A stretch of DNA of 64,000 bases. It comes from Arthrobacter_B citreus (GTDB lineage Bacteria; Actinomycetota; Actinomycetes; Actinomycetales; Micrococcaceae). Made by a program: the position numbers and the translations under genes. Position 1 is the first letter of the stretch. The number at the start of each line of letters is the position of its first letter. The notes under the pieces are model-generated. The model saw only the letters and a program-made list of their open reading frames with translations. It was not told where the DNA came from and made no database searches. Positions 8,018-16,882 of this stretch are shown here, piece after piece. The DNA is taken from NCBI RefSeq assembly GCF_042429235.1, contig NZ_JBHMBA010000002.1, one strand, 5' to 3'.

Positions 8018-9412
8018 CTAGCCTTGGCGGGACAGCGCCCCGGCCACGAGGAACGCCATCTCCAGCGACTGCATATGGTTCAGGCGCGGGTCACAGACGG
8101 ACTCGTAGCCTTCCACAAACGCTTCCTGATCAATGGGGTCGGCTCCGCCCAGGCATTCGGCGACGTCGTCGCCCGTCATTTCCACGTGCAGGCCGCCCGG
8201 GAAGGTGCCCAGTGAATTATGCACCTCGAAGAAGCCCCGGACTTCGTCCATGACGTCGTCGAAATTGCGGGTCTTGTACCCGTTGGGTGAGGTGACGGTG
8301 TTGCCGTGCATCGGGTCGGTTACCCACAGCACCTGGGCGCCGGAGGCGGTGACGCGTTCCACCAGCGGCGGCAGCTTCTCCCGGATGTTTTGCGCACCCA
8401 TACGCGTAATGAAGGTCAGCCGGCCCGGTTCGCGTTCCGGATCCAGCTTGTCGATCAGCGCCAGGGCATCTTCGGGCTTGGTGTTCGGGCCAAGCTTGAC
8501 GCCGATCGGGTTGCGGACCTTGGACAGGAACTCCACGTGGGCCGAGTCGAGGTCCCGGGTCCGTTCTCCGATCCACAGGAAATGCCCCGAAGTGTCATAA
8601 GGCCGGCCCGTGCGGGAATCGATGCGGGTCAGCGCCCGCTCGTAGTCCAGGAGCAGGGCCTCGTGGCTGGCGAAGAACTCGACGCGCTTGAGCGCTTCGA
8701 AGTCCGCTCCGCAGGCATCCATGAACCGCACGGCCCGGTCGATCTCGCGGGCCAGCGATTCGTAGCGCGAATGTGCGGGGTTGGCGGTGAAGCCCTTGTT
8801 CCAGTGGTGCACCAGGCGCAGGTCGGCAAACCCTCCCTGCGTGAACGCACGGATGAGGTTCAGCGTGGAAGCGGACGTATGGTAGGCCCGGACCATCCGC
8901 GCCGGGTTGTGCTCGCGGGACTCCGGTGTGAAGTCGTAGCCGTTGACCATGTCGCCGCGGTATGCGGGGAGCGTCACGCCGGCCCGTGTTTCATCGTTCG
9001 AGGACCGCGGCTTGGCGAACTGCCCGGCCATGCGGCCCATCTTGATGACCGGCAGCGATGCGCCGTAGGTCAGGACAACGGCCATCTGAAGGATGGTCTT
9101 TACGCGGGCACTGATCTTGTCCGCAGTCGCGCCGTCGAAGGTTTCCGCGCAGTCCCCGCCCTGGAGCAGGAATGCCTTGCCCTGTGCTGCCGCCGCCAGA
9201 CGCTCCCGGAGGATGTCGACTTCCCCGGCGAAGACGAGCGGAGGGACCATGGACAGTTCCGCAACAGCGGCCGGATACCCCGGGTGGTCCTTCCACGTCG
9301 GCTGCTGGAGAGCCGGAAGGGAGCGCCAGTCGTCGAGGCCGGGATAGTCCGCGGCACCCGGCTGGGGGGCAGTGGAAGAATCTGACACGTTGTCTACAGG
9401 AGTGTAAGTCAC
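8018..9412 (-). CDS. aroG: class II 3-deoxy-7-phosphoheptulonate (DAHP) synthase
   Basis: This enzyme condenses phosphoenolpyruvate and erythrose 4-phosphate, the first step of the shikimate pathway, in the cytoplasm. The 464 residues match the plant-like class II family and not the shorter class I enzymes. The metal ligand Cys88 sits in LLQGGDCAETF. Further family motifs are GRMAGQFAKPRSS, WIGERTRDLD, the His of DPMHGNT, the Glu in HVEMTGDDV and the Asp in CDPRLNH. The start is a GTG with only weak upstream complementarity. In mycobacteria the same enzyme also lies near pknL and plsC. Allosteric control by aromatic amino acids is known for the family and cannot be judged from the sequence here. 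Confidence 0.95.
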   Translation of the reverse strand: MTYTPVDNVSDSSTAPQPGAADYPGLDDWRSLPALQQPTWKDHPGYPAAVAELSMVPPLVFAGEVDILRERLAAAAQGKAFLLQGGDCAETFDGATADKISARVKTILQMAVVLTYGASLPVIKMGRMAGQFAKPRSSNDETRAGVTLPAYRGDMVNGYDFTPESREHNPARMVRAYHTSASTLNLIRAFTQGGFADLRLVHHWNKGFTANPAHSRYESLAREIDRAVRFMDACGADFEALKRVEFFASHEALLLDYERALTRIDSRTGRPYDTSGHFLWIGERTRDLDSAHVEFLSKVRNPIGVKLGPNTKPEDALALIDKLDPEREPGRLTFITRMGAQNIREKLPPLVERVTASGAQVLWVTDPMHGNTVTSPNGYKTRNFDDVMDEVRGFFEVHNSLGTFPGGLHVEMTGDDVAECLGGADPIDQEAFVEGYESVCDPRLNHMQSLEMAFLVAGALSRQG

Positions 9413-9540
9413 GCCTTTAAGCGTACTGTCTGCGCCCTCCGGGACCGAAGCCGGAGCCCCGCGGGCGTAACCTGGGTCCCCGGGTGCGCAACACTGCCGG
9501 CCGCGGCAAGCCGTCCATCATGCCGGCGGCCCCCCGCGTC

Positions 9541-10626
9541 CTATGCGCTGTGGGGTTCCGTGTCCTCGGGTTCCACTCCTCCGGCCGGGGCCTGGCCGGC
9601 GGGAGGAGTCTTTTTCCGGCGGCCGATAATCGTGACTGTGCCCGGCTTCCGCACTGACTTGCGGGAGTCACCGTCCACCGCACCGGACGGAGTTGCCGCA
9701 GCCATCTGCCCCGGTTCCTCAGCGCCGGAAGCTGCCGCTGCGCCGTCGGCCGCATTCGCGTCTTTGGAACTGTCTTCCGCGGAACCGCCGGTGCCGGCGT
9801 TGCCGCCGGTGGACGGGTGGGTGCGGCCGCCGGGTTCCGCGGGCCGGGTACCTGCGGCCCCGGCTGAACCGGCATGGGGGGCTGTCCCCGGCTCGGGAAG
9901 GCGCACCGCCGCGTTGCGGGCTTCCGCCCCTTTCGAGAGCTTCCGGGCGGCTGCCTGCTTTTCCTTCATGGTGCTCGCGTAGACGTCCACGTACTCCTGG
10001 CCGGACAGGCGCATCAGTTCGTACATGATTTCGTCGGTGACCGAGCGCTGAATGAACCGGTCGTTCTCCATGCCCGCATACCGGGAGAAGTCCAGGGGCT
10101 CGCCGACAATGATGCCGATCCGGCGGATGTTGGGAATCTTACGGCCGATGGGCTGGACCTTGTCCGTGCCGATCATCGCCACCGGGATGACCGGAACGCC
10201 GGTTTTCAGCACCAGTTTGGCCACACCGGTCTTGCCACGGTAGAGGCGGCCGTCCGGGCTGCGGGTGCCCTCGGGATAGATGCCCAGCAGCCCGCCGTTT
10301 TCCAGGACATCCACGCCGGCGCTCAGCGAGCTGGCGGACGCCGCACCGCCGGAACGGTCCATCGGCAGCTGGTTCGTCAGCCGGAAGAAGGCCGCGGTGA
10401 GTTTGCCTTTGAGGCCCTTGCCCGTGAAGTACTCGGACTTCGCCAGGAAACTTACCGGCCGCGGCACGGCCAGCGGCAGAAAGATCGAATCGGAGAAGGA
10501 CAAGTGGTTGCTCACCAGCACAGCCGGCCCCGTCTCGGGCACGTTGTTCATGCCTTTGACCCAGGGCCTGAAGAGCAGATTGACCACCGGCCCGATGAAA
10601 ATGGTCTTCATCACCCAATAGAACAC
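9541..10626 (-). CDS. plsC: 1-acylglycerol-3-phosphate acyltransferase with long disordered tail
   Basis: This enzyme acylates lysophosphatidic acid to phosphatidic acid at the membrane. The catalytic part spans about residues 1-240. Motif I is NHLSFSD (His41, Asp46), motif III is YPEGTRS (Glu119), and VIPVAMIGTD is the fourth block. The N-terminal 20 residues are hydrophobic. The last 120 residues are an Ala/Gly/Pro/Ser-rich, probably disordered tail that ordinary PlsC proteins lack. The GTG start at 10626 has GGGAGAG about 10 bases upstream. It is divergent from the esterase gene. It is homologous by position to mycobacterial Rv2182c. Confidence 0.9.
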   Translation of the reverse strand: MFYWVMKTIFIGPVVNLLFRPWVKGMNNVPETGPAVLVSNHLSFSDSIFLPLAVPRPVSFLAKSEYFTGKGLKGKLTAAFFRLTNQLPMDRSGGAASASSLSAGVDVLENGGLLGIYPEGTRSPDGRLYRGKTGVAKLVLKTGVPVIPVAMIGTDKVQPIGRKIPNIRRIGIIVGEPLDFSRYAGMENDRFIQRSVTDEIMYELMRLSGQEYVDVYASTMKEKQAAARKLSKGAEARNAAVRLPEPGTAPHAGSAGAAGTRPAEPGGRTHPSTGGNAGTGGSAEDSSKDANAADGAAAASGAEEPGQMAAATPSGAVDGDSRKSVRKPGTVTIIGRRKKTPPAGQAPAGGVEPEDTEPHSA

Positions 10627-10794
10627 GTAAGCCAGCTCTCCCGTCCGGACAAGACAAAACCAGGGACCCGGTTTGGAATCCCTGCTCCTACTCTATGCGC
10701 CAGTCCGGCCGCGTTGAATTTCGGACTTCCGGAGCGTCGCAACTTTGGGCGCTGCAGGGGTGGAAAACCGGCTGCCGGATGCAACCATAGTGTT

Positions 10795-11556
10795 ATGACT
10801 TCCCCTCTGGGCGCAGGCGCCCACACCAGCGGCGGGCACGGCGCCAACGCCGCGACCGGAGTGCTGCTGAGCCATGGTTTCACCGGCTCCCCCGTCAGCC
10901 TTGCCGGGTGGGCCCGGCATCTCAGCGACCAGGGGTACGCAGTGAGCATGCCGCTGCTTCCCGGACACGGGACCACCTGGCAGGAACTGGCACGGACGCC
11001 GTGGGAACGTTGGTATGACGCCTACGACCAGGCATACCAGGAGCTGCAGGAGCGCACCGACCGGGTGGTTGCCGCCGGGCTGTCCATGGGCGGGACCCTG
11101 GCCCTGCGCCTCGCCGCCCACCGGCCGGTATCCGGCGTGGCCGTGGTGAATCCCGGACTGACGATCGATGACCCGCGGGCCCGGTACTCGCGCCTGCTCA
11201 AGTACGTCATGCCGTCAGTGCCGGCAATTGCCAACAGCATCAAACTGGAAGGCCAGGATGAAGGCGCGTACCTGCGCACTCCCGTGGGCGGGGTACATCA
11301 GCTGATGCGGCTGTTCAGGGACACGACGTCGGTGCTGCCGCGGATCACCGCACCGGTCCTCGTCTTCCGGTCCACCGTGGATCCGGTTGTTCCGGAGTCC
11401 AGCATGGATGTCCTGCGCAGGCACCTGGGCAGCGAACTGGAGGTGGTTTCGCTGGAGAACAGCTACCATGTGGCCACCATGGACCATGACGCACCCTTGA
11501 TTTTTGACCGCTCCCATCACTTCATCCAGAGGATCAGCGCAGGTGCTGCAGCATGA
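10795..11556 (+). CDS. alpha/beta-hydrolase carboxylesterase (Est30/monoacylglycerol lipase type)
   Basis: The 253-residue cytoplasmic serine hydrolase opens with the oxyanion loop LLSHGFTGSP. It has the nucleophile elbow GLSMGG (Ser97), the acid Asp196 in FRSTVDPVVP and the base His225 in NSYHVATMD, a complete triad in the order of the Est30 esterases. ATG at 10795 is chosen because it fits family length, although there is no clear ribosome site. The following membrane protein overlaps by 4 bases (ATGA), so the two are translationally coupled. The natural ester is unknown. Its place opposite plsC suggests, without proving, a role in lipid turnover. Confidence 0.88.
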   Translation: MTSPLGAGAHTSGGHGANAATGVLLSHGFTGSPVSLAGWARHLSDQGYAVSMPLLPGHGTTWQELARTPWERWYDAYDQAYQELQERTDRVVAAGLSMGGTLALRLAAHRPVSGVAVVNPGLTIDDPRARYSRLLKYVMPSVPAIANSIKLEGQDEGAYLRTPVGGVHQLMRLFRDTTSVLPRITAPVLVFRSTVDPVVPESSMDVLRRHLGSELEVVSLENSYHVATMDHDAPLIFDRSHHFIQRISAGAAA

Positions 11557-12185
11557 AAGAACGCGAACCGGAACGCAACGAATCCACCGATGATTCGGTG
11601 TGGCAGGATTTGGTCGCACGGCTGGAGAACATGCCGGCTGACGAAACGCATGGCGGACGGGACGTGCCCGGCGGCAACGGCGGTGACGGGTCCCGGCTCA
11701 AGGCCGCGGATTCAGGAACGGCCACCGGCCCTTCCGCAGGCTCACCGGCCCCGGATCCGGACGGCCGCGGAGAGAACGGCAATCCGTCAGCCACCGGGGC
11801 AACGCCGCAGCAGGGTCCCGGCGCTTCGCCGAGTGATCCCGCAGGCAGCTCCGCCGCGGAACGGACCCGTGCCATCTTCGAGAACCAGCCCTTCCGCGCC
11901 GGTCCGCCGCGGGGGCCCCGCGACTATGACGAGCCGGAGGAGCTCGAGTCGGAAGGAGAGTTCGTGCCGCCCGAGCCGCCGCCCTTCAGCACGGGTGAGC
12001 CGCTGGTGGTCCTGGCGTGGATCGGTGCCCTTGGCGGCCCGCTCCTGCTCCTGCTGTTTGCCATGTTCTGGCGCGGGGCTCCCGTTCCCGTCATCCTCGG
12101 CGTCATAGCCCTCTTTGGGGCGGCGGCCGCATATCTGCTCTTCCGGCTGCCGCAGCACCGCGACGACGACGGCGCCGCCGTCTAG
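11553..12185 (+). CDS. hypothetical protein with acidic disordered N-terminus and two membrane helices
   Basis: The 210 residues divide into a long polar region rich in Gly, Ser, Pro, Asp and Glu (about 1-148) and two closely spaced hydrophobic helices (about 151-171 and 178-196) with a short charged tail. It overlaps the esterase stop by ATGA and is therefore coupled to it. Similar two-helix proteins are common in Arthrobacter, but I recognise no named family. It could be a membrane anchor or partner for the esterase. The coding call is supported by the overlap and by sensible codon use. Confidence 0.75.
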   Translation: MKEREPERNESTDDSVWQDLVARLENMPADETHGGRDVPGGNGGDGSRLKAADSGTATGPSAGSPAPDPDGRGENGNPSATGATPQQGPGASPSDPAGSSAAERTRAIFENQPFRAGPPRGPRDYDEPEELESEGEFVPPEPPPFSTGEPLVVLAWIGALGGPLLLLLFAMFWRGAPVPVILGVIALFGAAAAYLLFRLPQHRDDDGAAV

Positions 12186-12242
12186 GGCAGGCGCCCTTTC
12201 AGGATAGGCACCTCTCGGGAAGCACCTCGCGCACTTCGGGCG

Positions 12243-13313
12243 TCAGCGCCGGGCAGCTATCCGTGAGAGGTCCGCTGCACCAATCATTCCAGCCCCCGGG
12301 CCAAGCGCAGCCAGTTCAAGGCGTGCCGCGGGCCGGAATCCGCGGCCGGTCAGGTTCCGGGCGAAAGCCCTGCGGGCGGGTTCAAGCAGCAGGTCACCGG
12401 CGGCGCTCAAACCGCCGCCGACAACGAACATGCCCGGGTCCAGGGCAGCTGCCAAGTTGGCCAGGCCAAGCCCAAGCCACTGCCCCACCTCGTCAAGCAG
12501 TTCCACGGACGCCTGGTCGCCCTCCAGGGCCATCCGGGTCACCACCGCACCGGTAATCGCGCTGATGTCACCGTCCACGGCCCGCAGCAATTCCTGCGCC
12601 ACGGGAGAATTGGCGGCGGCCAGTTCCCGGGCCTCCCTGCCCAGGGCATTTCCGGACGCGTACTGCTCCCAGCAGCCGCGGTTTCCGCACTCGCACCGCT
12701 GGCCGGACGGCATGATGATTTGGTGGCCGAACTCCCCCGCCACGCCAAACCGTCCCCGCTCCAGCCGGCCGTCCATGATCATGGCACCGCCGATGCCGGT
12801 GCCGAGCGTCACGCAGACCATCCGGCTCTGGCCCAGGCCGGAACCGAAGCGCCACTCAGCCCAGGCAGCGCCGTCGGCGTCGTTAACCAGGTACACGCGG
12901 CGGCGCAGCAGCCGCTCGAGATTCTCGCGCAGGGGTTCGTTCCGCCACGCCAGGTGGGGGCTGAACAGCACGGTGCTGCCGGCGAGATCCATCCAGCCGG
13001 CGGCGCCGATCCCCACGGACCACACATGGTGGTTGGCGGAAAGCTCCCGGACCAGGTCCACAATGACCGATTCCACTTCACGCGGATCCTGCCCCGGGGT
13101 GGAGCGGCGGGCCTCCGCGATGACACGGCCGTCGCCGTCGACCAGCCCGGCCGCCACCTTGGTGCCGCCAATATCGATGCCGATGGCCAATCCGCGCCGG
13201 CGCATCCGGTTCGGCAGCCTCATGGGACGGCGTGCGGGAAAGGGCTCCATGGCGCGGCGCTGCCAAAGGATGGGAGAGGAACGGGGAACGGGCGCTGGGT
13301 TAACGGGACGCAT
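12243..13313 (-). CDS. ROK-family glucokinase
   Basis: This is a sugar kinase that phosphorylates glucose with ATP in the cytoplasm. The phosphate-binding motif GIDIGGTK is at residues 45-52 counted from ATG 13313. The catalytic Asp lies in VYLVNDADGAAWAE, followed by GTGIGGAMI and the ROK zinc site CECGNRGCWEQYASG. The N-terminal 40 residues are basic and unconserved, so ATG at 13250, 13223 or 13205 could be the true start. None of these has a good ribosome site. It is a stand-alone gene here, convergent with the esterase pair and divergent from the acyl-CoA synthetase. ROK repressors carry an N-terminal helix-turn-helix, which is absent here, so a kinase is preferred. Confidence 0.9.
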   Translation of the reverse strand: MRPVNPAPVPRSSPILWQRRAMEPFPARRPMRLPNRMRRRGLAIGIDIGGTKVAAGLVDGDGRVIAEARRSTPGQDPREVESVIVDLVRELSANHHVWSVGIGAAGWMDLAGSTVLFSPHLAWRNEPLRENLERLLRRRVYLVNDADGAAWAEWRFGSGLGQSRMVCVTLGTGIGGAMIMDGRLERGRFGVAGEFGHQIIMPSGQRCECGNRGCWEQYASGNALGREARELAAANSPVAQELLRAVDGDISAITGAVVTRMALEGDQASVELLDEVGQWLGLGLANLAAALDPGMFVVGGGLSAAGDLLLEPARRAFARNLTGRGFRPAARLELAALGPGAGMIGAADLSRIAARR

Positions 13314-13466
13314 CAGTTACCAAGTGTATTCACCGGCCGCGCCTGCCGCTAAAGCGTTATTCGTTCGAGAAGTTACTCACCGGTATATTTTGTGATCTAC
13401 GTTATAGGCTTGGCGTTAATGTCTGCGCAAACGACTGCCGGCCAGCCGGATATCAAAGGAGCTATC

Positions 13467-15275
13467 GTGCGTGAATACAGTGTTCCCCCTCTGGTGGAAT
13501 CACCGTTGGAGACCAACATCACCGATCTGTTACTGGAGCAGGCCGCCAAGGCGTCCAATCCGGCGCTGTTCTCTGTTCGGGGAACGGACGGTGCGTGGGC
13601 ACCCGTTACCGCCACTGAGTTCCTCAAGGATGTCCGGCTGATCGCCAAGGGCTTCGCCGCCGCCGGCGTCCAGCCCGGCGACCGGGTGGGCATCATGGCC
13701 CGCACCCGGTACGAGTGGACCCTGGTGGACTTTGCGCTGTGGTTCGCCGGTGCCGTGTCCGTGCCGATCTACGAAACGTCGTCGCCGTCCCAGGTGGCAT
13801 GGATCCTCAGCGATTCCGGAGCCGTGGGAGTGGTGGTCGAAGCCGCACGCCACGAGAACGTGGTCCGGCAGGCAGCCGTTGAGGAAGACCTCGGGGCTGT
13901 GGAAAATGTGTGGCAGATCGACGGCCGGGGACTGGATGAACTCCGCTCTGCCGGCGCCTCCGTTCCCGACGCCGAGCTGGAATCCCGCCGTTCCAGGGCC
14001 ACGCTGGAGGACACCGCCACCATCATCTACACCTCGGGAACCACCGGCCGGCCCAAGGGCTGCGAGCTGACACACGGCAATTTCGTGAACCTCTCCCGCA
14101 ACGCCGCCGCAGCCCAGCCTGAAGTGTGCCGCGAAGGTGCGCAAACGATCATGTTCCTGCCGCTGGCCCATGTGTTCGCGCGCTTCATTTCCGTGCTGTG
14201 CGTTACCTCCGGCGCCACCGTGGCGCACACTCCCGACGTCAAGAACCTCCTTCCGGACCTGCAAAGCTTCAAGCCGGACTTCCTGCTCGTTGTCCCCCGT
14301 GTCTTCGAGAAGGTCTACAACTCCTCCATGCTCAAGGCGGAAGACGGCGGCAAGGGCAAGATCTTCCACGCCGGCGCAAAGACGGCCATTGCCTGGTCCA
14401 AGGCGCAGGAAGCCGGCAAGGTCCCGCTGGGCCTGAAGGTCAAGCACGCCGTCTTCGACCGGCTTCTCTACGGCAAGATCCGCACCGCCATGGGTGGGCG
14501 CGTCAAGTACGCGATTTCCGGGGGCGCACCCTTAGGCGACCGCCTGGGCCATTTCTTCCATGGCATTGGCGTTACGGTCCTGGAAGGCTACGGCCTCACC
14601 GAGACCACGGCACCGGTCACCGTGAATACCCCCAAACTGACCAAGATCGGCACCGTTGGGGCACCGCTGCCGGGCAACGCGGTGAAAATCGGGGACGACG
14701 GCGAGATCCTGGCCAAGGGCGTCAGCGTGATGAAGGGCTACTACAACCGCCCGGACCTGACCGCCGAAAACTTCACGGACGGGTGGTTCCACACCGGAGA
14801 CATTGGCCAGCTCGACAGCGACGGCTTCCTGAAAATCACCGGCCGCAAGAAGGAAATCATTGTCACCGCCAGCGGCAAGAACGTGATTCCGGCGGTGCTG
14901 GAAGACAGCATCCGCGCCGACGCCATTGTGTCCCAGTGCGTGGTGGTGGGCGACCAGCGGCCGTTCATCTCGGCCCTGATCACGCTGGACGAGGAAGCCC
15001 TTCCGGGCTGGCTCGAGCGGCACAAGCTGCCGGCCGGCACGTCGGTGGCCGAAGCGGGCCAGTCGGAGCAGCTGCAGCAGGAAATCCAGGCCCTGGTCGA
15101 TTCCGCCAATAAGTCGGTGTCCCAGGCCGAGGCCATCAAGGTTTTCCGCGTGGTTCCCTCGGACTTCACCGAAGCCAGCGGACACCTGACGCCGTCGCTG
15201 AAGATCAAGCGCGCACAGGTCCTGAAGGACTTCTCCGCCGTGGTGGAGGATATCTACAGCGGCCAGAAGGTCTAG
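13467..15275 (+). CDS. long-chain fatty acid-CoA ligase (AMP-forming)
   Basis: This enzyme activates fatty acids to acyl-CoA through an acyl-adenylate. The GTG at 13467 is preferred because AAAGGAG sits at ideal distance before it. The frame is also open 25 codons upstream, but with no ribosome site. The 602-residue protein carries the P-loop-like TIIYTSGTTGRPKGCELTHGN, the YGLTETTAPV adenylate motif and GWFHTGDIGQLDSDGFL. It also has the hinge GRKKEIIVTASGKN and the C-terminal Lys segment LTPSLKIKRAQV. This is the FadD15-like group, and the position to the right of plsC again parallels the mycobacterial order. No signal peptide is present. Confidence 0.93.
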   Translation: MREYSVPPLVESPLETNITDLLLEQAAKASNPALFSVRGTDGAWAPVTATEFLKDVRLIAKGFAAAGVQPGDRVGIMARTRYEWTLVDFALWFAGAVSVPIYETSSPSQVAWILSDSGAVGVVVEAARHENVVRQAAVEEDLGAVENVWQIDGRGLDELRSAGASVPDAELESRRSRATLEDTATIIYTSGTTGRPKGCELTHGNFVNLSRNAAAAQPEVCREGAQTIMFLPLAHVFARFISVLCVTSGATVAHTPDVKNLLPDLQSFKPDFLLVVPRVFEKVYNSSMLKAEDGGKGKIFHAGAKTAIAWSKAQEAGKVPLGLKVKHAVFDRLLYGKIRTAMGGRVKYAISGGAPLGDRLGHFFHGIGVTVLEGYGLTETTAPVTVNTPKLTKIGTVGAPLPGNAVKIGDDGEILAKGVSVMKGYYNRPDLTAENFTDGWFHTGDIGQLDSDGFLKITGRKKEIIVTASGKNVIPAVLEDSIRADAIVSQCVVVGDQRPFISALITLDEEALPGWLERHKLPAGTSVAEAGQSEQLQQEIQALVDSANKSVSQAEAIKVFRVVPSDFTEASGHLTPSLKIKRAQVLKDFSAVVEDIYSGQKV

Positions 15276-15316
15276 CAGCGGCCCGGGGGTTCAACCGGCT
15301 GCGCAGGCCGAAACAA

Positions 15317-15348
15317 AAGGGCGGGTCCGGAGTTCCGGGCCCGCCCTT
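15317..15348. terminator. bidirectional terminator between acyl-CoA ligase and mtr
   Basis: The stem AAGGGCGGGtCCGG / CCGGgCCCGCCCTT closes an AGTT loop, with AAAA on the left and TTCC on the right. It lies between two convergent genes. Confidence 0.8.
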
Positions 15349-15364
15349 CCGCTGCCGCCTGCGG

Positions 15365-16786
15365 TTATCCTGCGGTTCCAGCCGTTCCGGTCCGCAGCGA
15401 AAGGAGCGCGTTCTCGACCACCTCGGTCAGGGCCGGATGGATCCAGTACTGTCCGGAGGCCATGGTTGCCGCGTCCAGTCCGAAGGACATGGCCTGGATC
15501 AGCGGCTGGATCAGCATGGACGCCTCATGGCCCATGATGTGCGCGCCGAGCAGCTTGCCGGTCTCCTTCTCGGCCAGCACCTTCACGAATCCCGTGGTGT
15601 CTTCCATGGCCCAGCCGTATGCGGTGGAGCCGTATTCCTGAACCGCGACAGCGAGCTCAACTCCGCGGGCTTCGGTGTCCCGGCATGCTTCTTCCTCGGT
15701 CATCCCCACTGAGGCGATCTGCGGGCTGCTGAAGACCGCCGAGGGGACAAACCTGTGGTCGCTCGCCCGGAGGTTGCCGGGATTCACGAGGTTATGCGAT
15801 ACGGTCCGCGCCTCATGGTTGGCAACATGCTTGAGCTGGAAGTCGCTGCTGATGTCGCCAAGTCCCCAGACGCCGTCGACCGGTTTGCCGTCCTTCAGCA
15901 CGCGCTGGAAGTCATCGACGGCCAGCCGTCCGTCCGGACGCAGGTCAAACCCTGCCGCGTCAATGCCGAGCCGATCGGTGTTGGGGACCCGCCCGGTGGC
16001 CACCAGCACCAGGTCGACGTCGAGTCCGGACTCGCCGTCCGGCCCCCGTAGCTGCGCCCGGACGGAACCGTCAGGGTTTTCGACCAGGGCCGTGACCTGG
16101 GTATTCAGCCGCACGTCCCACTGCTTTGAGGCCGCCTCCGTGAAGCGCTCGGAGACGGTGTCGTCCATGGCGCGCAGCAGCGGGCCTGATCTGGCTGCCA
16201 TGGTGACCTTGGCTCCGAACGCCGAAAACACAAAACCAAACTCGGCGGCAATGTAGCCGCCGCCGATGACGAGGATGCGCCCGGGCAGGTCGGGGATGCG
16301 CATGACCGTATCGGAGGTGTGCACCTGCGGCAGATCCATGCCGGGGATGTCAGGCAGCACCGGACGGGAGCCTGCGGCCACCACGATTTGGTCTGCGGTG
16401 ATCCGCTGCCCGTCATCCGTTTCCAGGGCGTGCTCGCTGACGAAGCGGACGTGCTTCTCATAGAGCGTGACGTTGTCCAGTTCCTCAGCGCGGTAACGGC
16501 GTCCGCCTTCGGAGATGGAATCGATGCGGGTGAAGATCCGGTCGCGGATGTCCCGCCAGTGGACCTTCTCGAGGGTTTGATCGACGCCCAAGCGGGCGGC
16601 GTCTTCACCGGCGGCCGCCAGCTGGGCCGGATAGACGAACATCTTGGTGGGGATGCAGCCCACGTTCAGGCAGGTGCCCCCAAAGGTGCCCCCGTCGATG
16701 ACGGCAACGTTCTTGCCGTCCCAGTCGGGGGTGATCAGTGAGTTGCCGGAGCCCGAGCCGATAATGGCCAAATCAAAGTGAGTCAC
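15365..16786 (-). CDS. mtr: mycothione reductase
   Basis: This flavoenzyme reduces oxidised mycothiol disulfide with NADPH and keeps the actinobacterial thiol pool reduced. It is 473 residues long. The FAD loop is IIGSGSGNS, the redox-active pair is CLNVGC (Cys39 and Cys44), the second dinucleotide fold is VIGGGYIAAEFG, and the C-terminal catalytic His is in HPALTEVVENALL. The opening GSGSGNS and overall length favour mycothione reductase over lipoamide dehydrogenase. GTG 16786 follows GGAAGA very closely. It lies 100 bases downstream of pyc on the same strand with two hairpins between, so it is probably transcribed separately. Mycothiol use confirms an actinobacterial host. Confidence 0.9.
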   Translation of the reverse strand: MTHFDLAIIGSGSGNSLITPDWDGKNVAVIDGGTFGGTCLNVGCIPTKMFVYPAQLAAAGEDAARLGVDQTLEKVHWRDIRDRIFTRIDSISEGGRRYRAEELDNVTLYEKHVRFVSEHALETDDGQRITADQIVVAAGSRPVLPDIPGMDLPQVHTSDTVMRIPDLPGRILVIGGGYIAAEFGFVFSAFGAKVTMAARSGPLLRAMDDTVSERFTEAASKQWDVRLNTQVTALVENPDGSVRAQLRGPDGESGLDVDLVLVATGRVPNTDRLGIDAAGFDLRPDGRLAVDDFQRVLKDGKPVDGVWGLGDISSDFQLKHVANHEARTVSHNLVNPGNLRASDHRFVPSAVFSSPQIASVGMTEEEACRDTEARGVELAVAVQEYGSTAYGWAMEDTTGFVKVLAEKETGKLLGAHIMGHEASMLIQPLIQAMSFGLDAATMASGQYWIHPALTEVVENALLSLRTGTAGTAG

Positions 16787-16809
16787 TCTTCCAGTCTAGA
16801 GCCGCGGAG

Positions 16810-16879
16810 GGCCCCGGGATCCGCTGCCGGATTCCGGGGCCTTCCATCTGCGTTCCGCCGCCCAGTGGGCGGCGGAACG
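16810..16879 (-). terminator. tandem hairpins downstream of pyc
   Basis: Two stems follow the pyc stop in the minus direction. The first (16851-16879) has 13 perfect pairs CGTTCCGCCGCCC around AGT. The second (16810-16841) has 14 pairs with one G-T around CTGC. Neither has a clear T tract, but together they are likely to reduce read-through into mtr. Confidence 0.65.
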
Positions 16880-16882
16880 GAA

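Noticed and set aside
9874..10794. Upstream extension of the esterase frame antisense to plsC
   Set aside because: The plsC gene on the other strand is real. The esterase fold and its start region begin at 10795.
13373..13389. Operator-like TTACTCACCGGTAT and a TATATT -10 before the acyl-CoA ligase
   Set aside because: The dyad is only three base pairs at its ends and no -35 fits. It was too weak to list.
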